A stretch of DNA of 64,000 nt, taken from contig OY829538.1 of assembly GCA_963691705.1 (NCBI GenBank), forward strand, positions 33,500,836-33,564,835, written 5' to 3'. Source of the stretch: Viola odorata. Lineage: Eukaryota; Streptophyta; Magnoliopsida; Malpighiales; Violaceae. The notes below the pieces were generated by a model. It saw nothing but the letters and a program-made list of their open reading frames with translations. It did no database searches and was not told the origin of the DNA. The position numbers and the translations under genes are program-made. Shown here in pieces: positions 22,236-34,399 of the stretch. Position 1 is the first letter of the stretch, and each line of letters begins with the position of its first letter.

Positions 22236-23679
22236 TGATGGGTGTCGAATCCGTAAAAAATAATTAATAAATACAACTCACTACTAAGAACAAGTTTAAT
22301 TGTAAATAGCAAGTAAGAGGTTCGATCCACAGAGAGTAATGGTGTGATTTTCGTGTGTACTTGTAAAGACTAGTGGTAATACTTAGGTGAATTTGGGAGG
22401 ATTTTGTTTAAAACTAAAAACTGAAAAGAAAATAAAACAAATAAACAATTCAGGCTAAGAATAAGCTTCTTGTTCAAGACACATATTAAGAATGAAATAA
22501 TCAGATGAGAAAAATTCCTAGTAGAAGCTAACAAGCGATGAGACATGAGCAACAATCATTGATGCAAGGATATTCATCTTCAATCTACAGAGTTATTATA
22601 GGATCAAGGTACACTTATGACCTCTACTTCCCTCTTATAAGAAAACCACCTCAGGTATACTTAGAGGTGATTCCTACCTAACTAGCACCTTGCTGGTTAA
22701 CAGGTTTACTACAATTGGTTGATGATCGATTACGGGAAGACAACTCCAAACCTAGTATCCTAGGTTGTCAATCGGGACTAAATCAGATTATCCTTTCCAC
22801 TAGCTTACTTAGGGCTAATTTACGATAACATCTTCAACGCTAGTTGTCTACTTCAATCCTCTTGGTCCGTGAATGGCCCAAGAAGGGTTGTCGTAACCAA
22901 GAGGACTGACACTTGCGGGATCAAATCAACTCTAGACTGGCCAGATCTAAAATCAAAGGGAAAACACAATACAATTGTTATAGAGATCAATTAAATGCTG
23001 ATTTAAAGATTAATAAAGAACAATTAGATCTCATGCAAACTTATGCTCATGCTTTAACGCTTCTACTAAGAAAGATTTATTTAGCTACTGATACTCATGT
23101 TTAAAGAAAACAAAAGATGTAATAGAATATAGAAATCCTCTGTTTCCGTGAAGAAACGAAGGAGTAAGAATTCAGAAACGAGAGAAAAAGTAAAAACCCA
23201 GAGAAAGGACAAAGATCCCTTTCTCAATAACCTAGGGTGACTATATATAGATTCCTCCCTCAATAATATCTCTACAAAGGAAAAAATAAATAAATCCTAA
23301 TTAAACTCTAATTGTATTTGATCACTCTTTCTCTCCGATTAGAAGTCTACAAAGCTGAGATAAAAAAAGGAAAGATGCAGCTCCAACTCTTCTGCAGATA
23401 AGCCAGCAATTGCAATCGCATTAGACTTCAATCACCAAGTATTGCTCGGAAGGTAGGATTCTCTGCCAGCCCAGACGGCTCCGCTTGGTCAAGAGAGTGG
23501 TCAAGAAAGGTGTTTGCTCCATTCTGCCAAAAAAATGACACTTTTCTGCCCCGTTTTCTATCTTTGCTCTTTAGGATTGCTTTCTCCAAAAAGCATGGAA
23601 ATCATACTAAAATCAACAGAATCACCATTCAAGATGTATGAAAACAGGTGGTAAAACTACCACATATTAAGCTCAATCA
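22236..23679 (-). repeat. Solo Athila-type LTR (1444 bp), same family as Athila-D
   Basis: Plus-strand ends are TGATGGGTGTC and GCTCAATCA, matching the two Athila-D LTRs throughout by eye. No internal region adjoins it. The flanks ATCAC (22231-22235) and GTCAT (23680-23684) share the central TCA, consistent with an eroded TSD. Removing the LTR and one flank copy restores an open reading through the env-like gene. Typical origin is LTR-LTR recombination. Confidence 0.85.
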
Positions 23680-24674
23680 GTCATTGTCTTAGGTAACCCC
23701 AGCTATTGAAAATCTGAATGGCTGGTTACACTTTGACACTTTAAAGCAAATTAACAAATTAGCTTTAAAATATAAAGCCTTTATTTCTGCTTGTTCCCAG
23801 CTTGACTTTGATTTGCTTGATAAGTTAGGATTGAGTGATAGAGTAAGAACATTTGTGCATAATATAGGTTGGGAGCCACTATTTTTCCTTGAATATCCAT
23901 GCTATTTAGAACTATGCCTATAATTCTATACAACTTTCGGGTTTACTTCTAACAAAAAGAAAGGAAAAGGTAGTTTGAACTTAGGTGCTGGCAAAGTAGT
24001 GAATTTTAGATTGAAAATTGAATACTCTCACTTGACCATGGATCATTTTAATGTGATGCTTGGCTTTGCTACTAAATCTGATCTTAATTCTACTTGGTAT
24101 TTGAATGCACTAGCTAATTATCCTGATTTTCCTATTTTTGAAAAATATGAAGCATACAGACAACTAACTGGTAACCCTGCTACTATTTTTTATGATAGTA
24201 ATGCTAACGCTCATGCCATTAGGGACCCTGCATTTAGAATTTTGCATAGATGTCTTGCTGTCACCTTTGCTGAAAAAACACACATTTCTAGTATTATTTC
24301 AAAACAGGAATTGTTCATTTGTGGTACATGTACAATGACTATAAATTGAATTTAGGATATTGGGTCTGTAGTCAAACTAAAGCCAGTAGAAGCACAATGC
24401 TCACGGGTTCTTTAATCACACATCTTGTTGTCACTGCTAGGGATCTAGACATAACATCACATGATTTATTTAAATGTGCTGATTTAAATTGCTTAATATG
24501 AAAACACCTGATGCTATGGGGTATTTCAACCTCGAGAATAGGTTTGTCTATTGTAATACAGGTTTTACTTTAGTCGCTGAGCACATCTATGGCTCCAAGC
24601 ACAAGGGCATATTCAAGTTTGCTCCCCTAGATGGAACTGGAGATGCTCAAGACATTCCTCCTGCCCAGGACTAG
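23680..24674 (+). pseudogene. Athila-A env-like ORF, C-terminal conserved domain
   Basis: This part holds the conserved Athila ORF1-like domain: DKLGLSDRVRTFVHNIGWE, LFFLEYPCY, a VNFRL motif, then HAIRDPAFRILHRCLAVTF. The Athila-B copy has the same landmarks (ESRIRDLV, HELVDPALRILHRFLALTF). Several stops and frame changes are present (near 23922, 24347 and 24500). The tail to 24674 is Gln/Asp-rich. Its biochemical role is not known. Confidence 0.8.
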
Positions 24675-24984
24675 CAAGGTGACTCTTCCCTAGGCTAAGG
24701 GAACATCCTTGAAGCACATCCTATCCCTAGGCCTAGGAATAAGGAGGTTGTGCTGACTGCGCTGCTGACGAAACAGGAAGAACAAACAGACCTACTGAAG
24801 AGGATGTTGGAGGAATAGAAGACCACCAATGAGCTTAACCGACAACTCCTAGAGAGGCTAGAAAGTGCCTTCCCACCACCACCACACCCTACTAAGTGAG
24901 TTGCCCCCTCAGGTTCCATCTTTCCTTTACTGCCTTTTACTTTTCATTTTTACTTTCATTTTGTTTTTGTTTTTCTCCAAACTC

Positions 24985-25004
24985 ACACATTGAGGAAAAT
25001 GTGT
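24985..25004 (+). promoter_or_regulatory. Athila hairpin 1 of Athila-A
   Basis: ACACATT pairs with AATGTGT (7 bp) around a GAGGAA loop. The matching site in Athila-D (31641-31660) has an 8-bp stem and that in Athila-B (50261-50278) a 7-bp stem with a compensated pair. A purine-rich tract follows at 25010-25024. Confidence 0.6.
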
Positions 25005-26201
25005 CCTTTAAGTGTGGAGGAGGGATTTTTGTGATTGTTTGTAAATATATGTTTGTGATAGTGTTAGTTTTTCGTATTTTTCATTTTTGTGTGGATATGC
25101 CTTTAATTAGAATTTTTGCATGATTTTTATTTTCTTTTTCTGTATGTTTCTAGGTTAGTTTTGAATGAATGTTTGTTTTTGTTTTACAAAATTAGAACTC
25201 AAAAAAAAATTGCATCCAATCATTTGCCTCACTACTAGAAATATAATTTGACACTTGTTTGACCAAATCCATGCTCTAGTATTAGAGGAGTGAATGAGCT
25301 TAACATGATCAATGCTTAAAAGAAATATAACCTAATGGACTTAGAACATTTGCTCATCCCTATAGTTTCATGATAACCTAGCTTAGAATTTGAGAAGTGG
25401 TTGTGGGAACACCCAAAACTGTGTTGTCATGACCTAAATAAACTGACTACTTTGAACATATATGACTACCCAGTTTTTCATTTCTGCTTGCATGAGAGTC
25501 TTTTCTTTTTTATATGAGTGTGCTGCATTTGATATTTCCACCACCAGTCCTCTTTCCAGAAGGTGTGGATGGTTCGGCATCCTCACCACAAAATTTTCTA
25601 GTTGTCGATAGTGTACCAACCCCTTAAGGGCCGAAACTGGTACCATAGTGGTGTGCGTGAACCACATGCATATTTTTATTGCTTTTAAACTGTTAAAAAG
25701 GAGAAAAATATCAGTTGTGAAAAGCAAGGAAAAAAGGAAAAAAAAGAAATGAAAAATTCTGGGACTTGTTGTGCCCAAAAAAAACAAGAGCAAGGCTTAG
25801 AAAAAATATGCAATGCAAGAAAAGTAAAGAAAAAAAAATAGCAAGGGCTAAAGGCCAATGAAAATTGATTGAATAATGGTATATTTTGCTATGGCTATGT
25901 GATTCATTAGAATTAGGCTTGGTTGAGTTGAATGAGCAAATGTATGAGAGTTAGTAGTTATATATGTTCAAGGTTTAATGGCTAGATAAATTAAACTGTG
26001 ATAAAATATTTTGTTCCCTCAATCATGACTTGAATGTATAGCTAGATGTCAAGGTACTATTTGGATGCGAGATGTTTAGGGTATTAATCGGTCCTTGATA
26101 GTCTAACATAGATTTGGTAATGGAAGTGTCTAAGTAATTTTAGTGGTGAGATAGATGATTTTGGGTTCATGATTTTTGTTTTTGTTTGTTTCAGTTATGG
26201 A

Positions 26202-26221
26202 AATGCTTGAGGGCAAGCATT
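26202..26221 (+). promoter_or_regulatory. Hairpin at the Athila-A polypurine region
   Basis: AATGCTTG and CAAGCATT form a perfect 8-bp stem around AGGG, 18 bp before the 3' LTR. Athila-D has the same stem at 28884-28903 next to its 3' LTR. Confidence 0.6.
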
Positions 26222-26239
26222 AGGGCAGTGTGGTGGATT

Positions 26240-27395
26240 TGATTAGATGCTTATTTTGTACAAATAAATCATGTATTCTATCTCTTTTTAGATGATGATA
26301 CTGTTAAATATGGGTGTATTCTCTTCCTTTTTGCAGAAACTAGACGAAAGAAAGGAATAAAAATGCCCAGACAAGAGAGCAAAAAGATGACAATGATGAT
26401 CAAAGAGCTGAATTAGAAGGAAGAGGTCTCTTTCCTAGGTCTAGGAGAACAAGTCTCTTCCCTAGGCCTAGGATAGAGCACATCTGCATTTGACCTAGGA
26501 AGTTGTTAGTAGGGTCAAGGAGCCAGCGAATTGGGCTTGGGCCGCGAGCCATAATGAAAAGAATGCCAACACTCCTACATCAGAAAGAAGACTCCTAGAA
26601 CAGAGTTTCAAAGTTGTAAAATATCCTAAGGATAAGAATAATTATTTTTTGTATTTATCTTAAATTCTAGGAAAACAAAGAAAAAATAGACTATTTAATC
26701 TTTCCTTATTTAGCTTAGAGGGGATCCGATTTGGAACTATCTTCTCCCTTCATTTTTGTTCTGCAACCAGACTTGGACGTAACTTCATTGTTTTGCTCTC
26801 CTCATCTTCTTCCTTGAAACGAGGAGATTTCTAGTTTTATACGATTGAATTTCGTATTTTATTTTATTATGTCTGTTTCTAGCTAAGCAATTCATTCCTG
26901 GTAAAGACTTTAAGGTTCATGGTTCTAGTATTGTGAGATCTAAATGTATTTAATAAATTATGAATTTCATATTTCTTCTCTTTCTGATTTTTTGTCAATT
27001 TATTCTTGTTTGATTTAAGAGTGAACAACTTAAGTTTTAAACTTGAATAATTACAGCTTTTCTTAATAACTTTGGGTCTACATTGTTAGAAGGAATCTGT
27101 AAGCAGCTAGCTCGTGGACAACCGAGACTCAGTTAGAGAAAGAGAAGAATGAGGTTTTTAGGGATGAGTGGGTGTCTCTCTATTTTCATCAACCAACTAG
27201 TTAAATCCTATAAGTGAACCTTAGGGTTACTAGAAGCTTAGGGTTCTTAATAGAGAGATTTCGTTAAGAAACTTGATTAGGAGGAGAGTAGGGAATCAAG
27301 GTGAACTTGATTTCTATAGCTACCGTATGAAACTCAGTTTTGAACATCTTTGTATTAATGATCAGTACATGTGAATCATGACCTTGAGTATGTCT
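26240..27395 (+). repeat. Athila-A 3' LTR, first part (continues 45270-45532)
   Basis: Begins TGATTAGATGC after the G-rich tract. It is interrupted by Athila-D at 27396 after the target ATGTC (27391-27395). The first ~900 bp matches the LTR fragment at 46458-47383. Confidence 0.85.
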
Positions 27396-28864
27396 GATGG
27401 GTGTCAACTGTCAAAAATAATTATTAAATACAACTCACTACTCAGAACAAGTTTAATTGTAGACAGTAAGTAAGAGGATCGATCCATAGAGAGTACTGGT
27501 GTGATTTTCGTGTGTGCTTGTAAAGATCAAGGGGGGTAACACTTAGGTGAAATTGGGGGGATTTTTTTTCACTAAAGACAGAAAAGTAAATAAAGCAAAT
27601 AAATAATCTAGGCCAAGAATGCGATTCTTGGTCAAGACTTAGATCAAGACGAAACTATCAAATATGAGGAAAATTCCTAGTAGAAGCTAGCAAGCCATGA
27701 GACATGAGCAACAATCATTGACACAGGGGTATTCATCTTAAATCTACAAAGTTGCTATAGGATCAACGGACGCTTATGACCCCTTCTTCTCTCCTGTATC
27801 AACACCACCTTAGGTACGCTTAGAGATGATGCCTAACCAACTAGCACCTTGCTGGTTAAAGAGTTTACTGAGTTGGCTGATGATTGATTAGGGGAAGTCA
27901 ACTCCAAACCTAGTATCCTCGGTCGTCAATCGGGACTAAATCAAGTTAACCTTTCACCCTAGCGGTACTCCGGGCTAGTTCGCGGTAGATCCGTCAGCAC
28001 TAGGTGTCTACTTCGATCCTCTTAGTCAACACTGTGGCCAAGAGGAATGACTGCTGTGATAATCAACTTAACCCTAGATTGGCCAGATCTAAAATCAAAA
28101 AGAAAACACAGTACAATTATTATGAGATTAGTTAAATGTAGATTAGAAGATTAATAAAGAACAATTAGGCCCCATGCAAGCTCATGCTCATGCTTTAAAC
28201 GCCTCTACTAAGAATGATTTATTTAGCTACTCATACTCATGTTTGAAAATAAACAAAAGATATATTAAAATAAGAAAAATCCTTCGTTTCTGAAGGAGCA
28301 AGGTTTAAATTGTAACAGAGATGAAAAATAGAGAGAAGGGACCAAGTTCTGGGAGGAGTCCCCTTCTCTAGTAACCTAGACAGAGTATAAATCGTCTCCT
28401 CTGCCAATAATATCTCTAAAAAAGAAATAAAATAAATAAATCCTAATTAAACTCTAAATTATATCTAATCACTCTTCCTTTCTCATTAGAAGTCTACAAG
28501 GCCAAGATAAAGAAGGAAGAATGCCATTCCAACTCTTCTACGGGTAGAATCAACAATCGTAGTGTCGCATTAGACATCTTCCGCAAGTATCGCTAAGCAT
28601 CTTCTGCCACCCAAGAGGGATCATTCTTGGCTAAGAGACTGACCAAGAATTTTACCCGTCTGCTGACTCGTCTTGGCCAAGAGACCAGCCAAGAAGGTGT
28701 ATGTCCTCATATTATCCAAAATTGACCCGATTCTGCTCATTTTCTCTATTTGTCTCCCAAATATATTTCCTGCAATAATCATGGAATTCATACTAAAATC
28801 AATAGAATTAACATAAAAAAAGCATGAAAATAATGGTGAAACCACTACAATTTAAGCTCAATCA
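27396..28864 (-). repeat. Athila-D 3' LTR (1469 bp)
   Basis: Plus-strand ends TGATGGGTGTC and GCTCAATCA. Strong similarity to 43894-45269 and to the solo LTR at 22236-23679. Contains several TTGGCCAAGA-type words around 28650-28700. Confidence 0.92.
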
Positions 28865-29867
28865 AATCCCCTACATTTAAGCTAATGCTTGCCCTCAAGC
28901 ATTCAACATACAAAAAATAAAAACCAGCAACTCAAGTTTTCTATCAAAGATCTTGTTCAACACAGAAAATACACAGACACTTCAATCTCCAAATCCATCC
29001 AAGATTAACAAGGCCTGTTCAATACTCCAAACGTCTCATCCATCACAATAGCACCATAATAGTCAGCCTTGCACCAAATGAAGTAATTTGGAGGAACAAA
29101 ACTTTTAATTACATTTTTATTTGTCTTAGCCATTAATCCAGAAACATATAGAGTTGTTGACACAAGCATATGCGCATACATTAGACAGAAAATTAAGCAT
29201 ATAAGCACAGATTGTTGCAAAGTCATGTCTGCATTGAGATATTGTTTTTTGCCTAAATTAGAGTCTTTATTGCATTGTTTCTTTTTTCTTTTTCTCTTCT
29301 TATTTTTTTTTTGGCAGTGCTTTCTTTGAATCTTTTCTTTTTCTTTGCTTTGCAAAAAATATAACACATAAAGTTCAAACAATGAACACCCCCGACTTAG
29401 CTTGTTCGGCCCGGTAGTGAGGGATTAGCTAAATGCACTTCGGGGAGTTTCGCCTATTTAAGGGGTGATGGTACCGAATTACCAACACCGTGAAGGCCTG
29501 TGGGTTCTAGTGGTGTCCACAATCACAAGCAAGAAATTTGAAGACTCCTCAGGCAGTGCAAAATTAAAGACTGACAACTCTTATATTTTTTTGGACAGTT
29601 CAATTATTCTTGGTCATGACTAAAATAGCATTCTTGGTCAATTTCTTGGTGAAGAACATTTTCTGGTGTTCTTCCAACAATCAACTTCGGTTCCAAGCTA
29701 ACTAATCATGGGTCTATGGTGATAAGTAAGAGTTACTGGTATTGAACATGTTACACTTATGGTTGCCTTTTTAATAAAACATGGATTTAACTAGTGAAGT
29801 GTCATGGCATTTAAAGTGTTGAGGTAAATTTTCAAGAGAAAAAAGAGAATTCTGATTTTTGTGCAAC
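28865..29867 (-). other. Athila-D 3' non-coding region, part next to the LTR
   Basis: No gene. On the minus strand the stretch ATGTAGGGGATT at the LTR border is the likely polypurine tract, with a hairpin at 28884-28903. The region is A/T-rich, with a poly-A/T-rich block (29270-29345). Confidence 0.6.
28884..28903 (-). promoter_or_regulatory. Hairpin at the Athila-D polypurine region
   Basis: AATGCTTG and CAAGCATT form an 8-bp stem around a four-base loop, identical in stem to the Athila-A site although the flanks differ. Confidence 0.6.
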
Positions 29868-31462
29868 TACTCAATTCGATGGAATTGTTTGATCTTAAAG
29901 CGAATCCTCTATAATTTGGCATGTGAGGGGTTATTTCTTGGTTTCGTCCAGTCATTAATAACTTGACTATTTTTAGATAATAGTAGATAGAAAGAACGCT
30001 TCTAAGGAGTCCTATTGAAACCAAGAAATATAGGCCTGCCTGCCATCCACACCAAAATAAATGGAGTTTTCCAAAAAAAACCTGCTAGTAGAGGAAGAAC
30101 TCATAGGGATAAGAGACATAGGGCTAAAGAGAGAGCCAAAAAAGGATCTTTCATGTATAATCTTGCATAATCTTGAATGTTATCAGTTCTGGTACGTAGA
30201 CCAAATAATACAATGCAAGCAAAAGTTCCTAGATTCATGGAGATATATAAGAGCATATAAGTTATCATGCTTGCATATCCACCGTTTGAGTCTCCAACAA
30301 TTATTCCAATAATTACATATCCGATTTGACCTATGGACGAATATTTAAGCATACATTTCATGCTTGTTTGAGTAATAGCAATAAGCTTCCCCACTATCAT
30401 GCTCATAATCGCTAGGATTTCTTGAAGAAGATGCCATTTGTTTGATGAGAAATAAAAAGGAATATCAAAAATTCGAGTGGCTAAAGCTGAAGCAGCTAAT
30501 TTTGAAGTAACAGAAAGAAAAGCAATGATTGGAGTGGGAGAGTCAAAGTCAAAAAGAGGATTCCTCACTTCTTTTTCTCATTCAAAATCGTGCATGAAAC
30601 TTTCATCTCGCATGACTCTTAAGTGATAAAAGAAAGAAGAACTCATCTTCTTTCTTTTTTGATTACCTTCCTCGCGTATGTATAAGACCGAATCCATTCG
30701 ATTTTTAAAAAGGATTACTAATCCTTAACTTTTCGAGGAATCCTTCATCAGTGGTTGTGAATGACCGATTTTTCTCAATCTTTTCGACCTCTATAGGAGC
30801 AAGTTAGAAAGATTGAGAAATAGAACCGTTTGATTTTATTCATTCTCCATAGCCATGAGATGATCATCATAGGGTCATTATTTTGTTGACAGATGCTCCT
30901 ATTCTATTACACTTGTAGTTTCTGAAGGATGAGAACCATCTATATAGAATCGACATCAAGAATTTAAGTATTGTATACGTCATTAGTCCGATATTTTGTA
31001 GGAGCTACCCGTAATAATGAACTTGCAAAATGAATCTCTTTGTCATAAAGAGATTCGTTGTTCTTGACCCTGCCCTTAATTGTTATTTGAACAAGTAAAA
31101 GTTATGTCTTGGTCCGAGTGGGGATAGCATTTCTCTTCTATATGTCCATGGAGTTTTGAAAAATCCAAGCATCTCAGAGATAGATAGAAAGGTAGGATTT
31201 GTTTTGAACGAACCGTACTCCTTCATATACGTCAAGAGTCCATTAATGAGAAGGGGCTAAGGAAAGCTTGAACCCAACTCCTACAGTGATGAATATAAGC
31301 GCAATTGAAATTCCTGGGGAGTTATATATTTGTGTATTGATAAGACCATTCATTATTTCTTGAAGCTCGATCTCTCTCCCCAACGAACCATATAGCTAAG
31401 AGAAACCATGAACCAGAATAGAAGAGCTTGCCCCATCCCTGAGTAAATATTTCATAGTAGCC
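29868..31462 (-). pseudogene. ndhB: Plastid-derived ndhB fragment (nuclear plastid insertion)
   Basis: On the minus strand the order is the 3' part of exon 1 (about 31462-31219), the whole group II intron (about 31218-30542) and most of exon 2 (about 30541-29868). Exon 2 reads [31 protein letters not shown] and [16 protein letters not shown], which are hallmarks of NdhB, the membrane subunit of the plastid NADH dehydrogenase-like complex. Exon 1 shows [12 protein letters not shown] and matches the region before the intron. Frameshifts and substitutions are present, and both gene ends are missing. The flanks are Athila-D 3' sequence. The ends given are approximate, set where recognisable ndhB stops. 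A nuclear copy, not a plastid gene, because it lies inside an LTR element. Confidence 0.9.
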
Positions 31463-32192
31463 CCATGCAAAAATTAAACACACAAAAATCAAAAGGAAAA
31501 ATCATGCAAAAATTAAAAGCAGAACCTAAAAACTGGAAAAAATTTGCTAACACATGGAAAAATATCTAACTAACACGGGTAAAAATATCTAAAACACAAT
31601 ATATATACAAGACACAAAACCCCTCCTGCACCCTTATTGGACACATTGTCCTCAATGTGTAAGGGAAGAAAAACACAAAAATAGAAAATAGAAAAATTAA
31701 AAAATTAAAAAAAAATTTAAAAAAAAATGAAAAGAGACAACCTGGGGCAAGGTCATCAACTAGAAGGTGGGAGAGACAATGGGGAAGGCAGAGTCGAATT
31801 TGATGGTGAGGGAGACAATGGACTCCAGGAGGGATGTTTGCAAAGCAGTTGCTCAATTCTAGGCAGCAATGAAGATTTGAAGGAGTTTGTTTATCTCCTT
31901 CTTTTGGTCCAAAAGAATGGCCATCCATCCTGGTTTAGGTTGTTTAGTTGTAGAAGTTGAAGTTGGCGCTTCTTGGCTAGTTGCTTGGCCAAGAATATCT
32001 TCTTAGTCTCTGAGATCCATATCATGAAAGATGAAAAATCATTATTAGATTCTAGAGGAAGAGTATTCTTTATTCGAAACAAAAATAAAGTAAAGTAAAA
32101 ACATGGGTTGCCTCCCATGCAGCGCCCTTATTTATTGTCTTGAGCTCGACATTGTCCTTGTTTTCTTATGAACTATCCTCTTTAAATTCTCT
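31463..32192 (-). other. Athila-D region between protease and the plastid insert
   Basis: On the minus strand this starts right after the protease ORF with the phrase GGAGGCAACCCATG (plus 32105-32118), which in Athila-A follows integrase. This shows that pol downstream of protease has been removed. It then carries a short remnant resembling the C-terminus of the env-like ORF (about 32118-31830), the hairpin at 31641-31660 and A-rich sequence. Confidence 0.65.
31641..31660 (-). promoter_or_regulatory. Athila hairpin 1 of Athila-D
   Basis: ACACATTG and CAATGTGT form a perfect 8-bp stem around a four-base loop (AGGA on the element strand), followed on the element strand by a purine-rich tract ending GCAGGAGGGG. 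Confidence 0.6.
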
Positions 32193-33697
32193 TCATGCAC
32201 TAACCTTGTCAGGACCTTTGGGTGGCATTCCCTTGACAACCCCTAAAGATATAAACTGATATGGATTAGGAGGTTGTTCAAGTACAAATTTTAGTTGTTC
32301 ATTCATCACAAATGGTGAGTCTTGGTTGTTGTAGACAATAGGAAACTCAAGAAAAGGGTCACTCCAATTCATGGGTTTAGGGGGCTCAGTTTCATGTAAA
32401 ACTTCTAGGATTTCCATTACCTTGCCCCCCTCTTCTTGGCTCAACTTGTTGGATATTACCACCAGTAGGGTGGCTTCTTGGCCAAGATGGACATTCTTCA
32501 AATGGTTCGAAGGTGTCTTGAGCGCAGTATTTGGTGCCTGCACAATGGAAGGTAAGAGTTTATTATCAACTTGTGGAAGCTCAGAACTGATAGTACAATC
32601 AAATAAAGGTCCTAAAATATTGAGCTCATCAATAGTTTCCAAGAGATCTTTGCTCATAACGAGCTCCTTCTTCATCTTTGCTAGCTTTTTTCCTTCAATT
32701 CCCTTGCTAAGAGCAAAATTAAGTGGGTTAGTCTCATTAAGTTCACAAACATCTTTAGTAGGGGGCTTATAAACATCTATGCAGTTCAAGCTATGTATCT
32801 TGCTTGGGTGTTTCATGGCATGATACATATTAAATTTAGTTATCTGCACACAATACTCAAGAGAGAGACAACCATTATAAACATCAATCAAAGCCCTTGC
32901 AGTCCTTAGAAAAGGTCTGCCCAAGAGGACATCGGTAGTGTTTAAAGAGAGATCCATATTCATGTCGACAATGTAGAAGTCCACAGGGTAGATGAAGTCG
33001 TCGACTTGGACAAGAACGTCCTCAATAACTCCCTTGGGATAGATTATGGATCGATCAGTAAGCTGGATGACTACTCTAGTCTCCTTCATGGTTCCAATGC
33101 TCAGTGTCACGCGTGGGGTGTGACATCACCCTTTCATATTCTGCCAATGACAAGACATTTATGTCGGCTCTCAAGTTACACAAGGCCTTCTTCGATTTTC
33201 TTGTTACCTATCTTGCATGGAATATCAAAGATTCCTTGATCTGTGCAGTTCTCTAGAAGCCTAGACTGAAACATTGATGAAACATTTTGAGTCAAACTAA
33301 CCTGTTCAACTCCTGTAAGTTTATTTTTGTTAGAACATAAACTTTTAAGTAATTTAGCATAACTAGGAATTTTAGCAATTAAATCAAGCATAGGCATGTT
33401 AATTGCCACTTTTTTAAATATATCCATAAATTCCTTTTCTTTTTTCTCTCTTTTGGTCTTAGTAGGTGCAAATGGAAAGGGTAGAGGGGCGTTGTCATTT
33501 TCTTCTTTTTGTTTTGCAGCTTCGGCGACTTTCTTGGTCTCCTTCACTTTCTTGGATTCTTCTATTTGCTTGGTCTCTTCCTTGGCCAAGAAGGTCTCTT
33601 CCTTGGTCAAGAAGGCGCCTTCTTGTGATAGAATAATTTCTTCTTCTACCAACTCTTCTGCTTCCTCTTCTACAATTTGTTCTGGCGACTTATACTT
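32193..33697 (-). pseudogene. Athila-D gag C-terminus and protease, disabled
   Basis: The upstream frame (33697-33176) gives a Glu/Lys-rich linker (EEEAEELVEEE) and the conserved FKKVAINMPMLDLIAKIPSYAKLLK segment. A frameshift near 33150 leads to the downstream frame (33110-32193), with DVLLGRPFLRTARALIDV, typical of Athila proteases. At the active site the expected Asp-Leu-Gly is replaced: the sequence reads CNLRADINVL, so the catalytic Asp is Asn. The ORF ends with a PNPYQFISLGVVKG tail that is not found in Athila-B, and RT does not follow. Confidence 0.82.
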
Positions 33698-34109
33698 TGA
33701 TAAAATAGTCCCCGGGGTAGGAGGAATCCTGGAGATCTTCACCTCTGAGGTGGTAGTCCTCGCCGCCGCTACACCTGCAAGGCGCCGGAGGGGGTCCCCG
33801 GCGTAGGTACTCCGACGATCAAGTCAGTATAAGTAGTGAAATATGAAGTGTAAGCAGGAGCAGGAGTGAGAGGGAGTAGAGAGAGTCCCCCCCCTTTCTA
33901 CCTAGGGGGGTATTTATAGGAGATTAGTGGGGCGTTAGCTAGGGATGCTAATGCTTATGGCCTACCGGGTGTGGGAATAGGCGTCATTCCGTGTTGGATG
34001 CCCCCCCGGTAGCAGGTTGAGCAGGAGGCCAGGTAGGCCCTACAGTAGCTGAAGATGACGTACCCCCTGTCCGAACTAAAATGCTCTGGGGGTATATTAA
34101 TTGTTATCA
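33698..34109 (-). repeat. Tat-C 3' LTR (412 bp)
   Basis: Plus ends TGATAAAATAG and TTGTTATCA. TATA box on the minus strand near 33911-33918. Shares the GGCGCCGGAGGGGGT word with other Tat LTRs. The left flank TACTT (33693-33697) has no partner that I can find. Confidence 0.8.
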
Positions 34110-34399
34110 CAAGCCCAACCAAATATGAGCCCGAGTGTTTACCAAAGGCTCCATTCTCGGCAACTGGATGAGTGTTATCTCCTCTGCGTCGCGGCAGGCT
34201 TGTAAAAATCTTCGAGTTTCTCTGACTCTTTTGATGTCCATGTCATAGATTCTTATTCCTGGTATTTGGAAAAACTCTGTGTGTTTGAACTAGTTGTATC
34301 AGGTACATGATGATGAAGTAGGTAACCTGAGCCGATAGCTTGTGATAATTGTTGGCCACTGAGGAGATGACGACCAAATTGGTAGTGGCGATATTGTAG

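Larger units (their letters stand above)
24676..26239 (+). other. Athila-A 3' non-coding region
   Basis: AT-rich, with no gene. It begins with a remnant of the env-like C-terminus (a LLKRMLEE-like coiled segment to about 24897). At 24985-25004 is a hairpin followed by a purine-rich tract (AAGTGTGGAGGAGGG), and at 26202-26221 a second hairpin followed by a G-rich stretch leading into the LTR. Between them lies about 1.2 kb of A/T-rich sequence with poly-A-like runs (25720-25840). Confidence 0.7.

Noticed and set aside
29868..31462. A functional NADH dehydrogenase subunit gene
   Set aside because: Both gene ends are missing, the frame is broken, and the piece is embedded in an Athila element, so it is a nuclear plastid-DNA copy.
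33698..34109. A complete solo LTR of Tat-C with TSD
   Set aside because: The flanks TACTT and CAAGC differ, and the right flank matches Tat internal sequence, so it is the 3' LTR of a truncated element.
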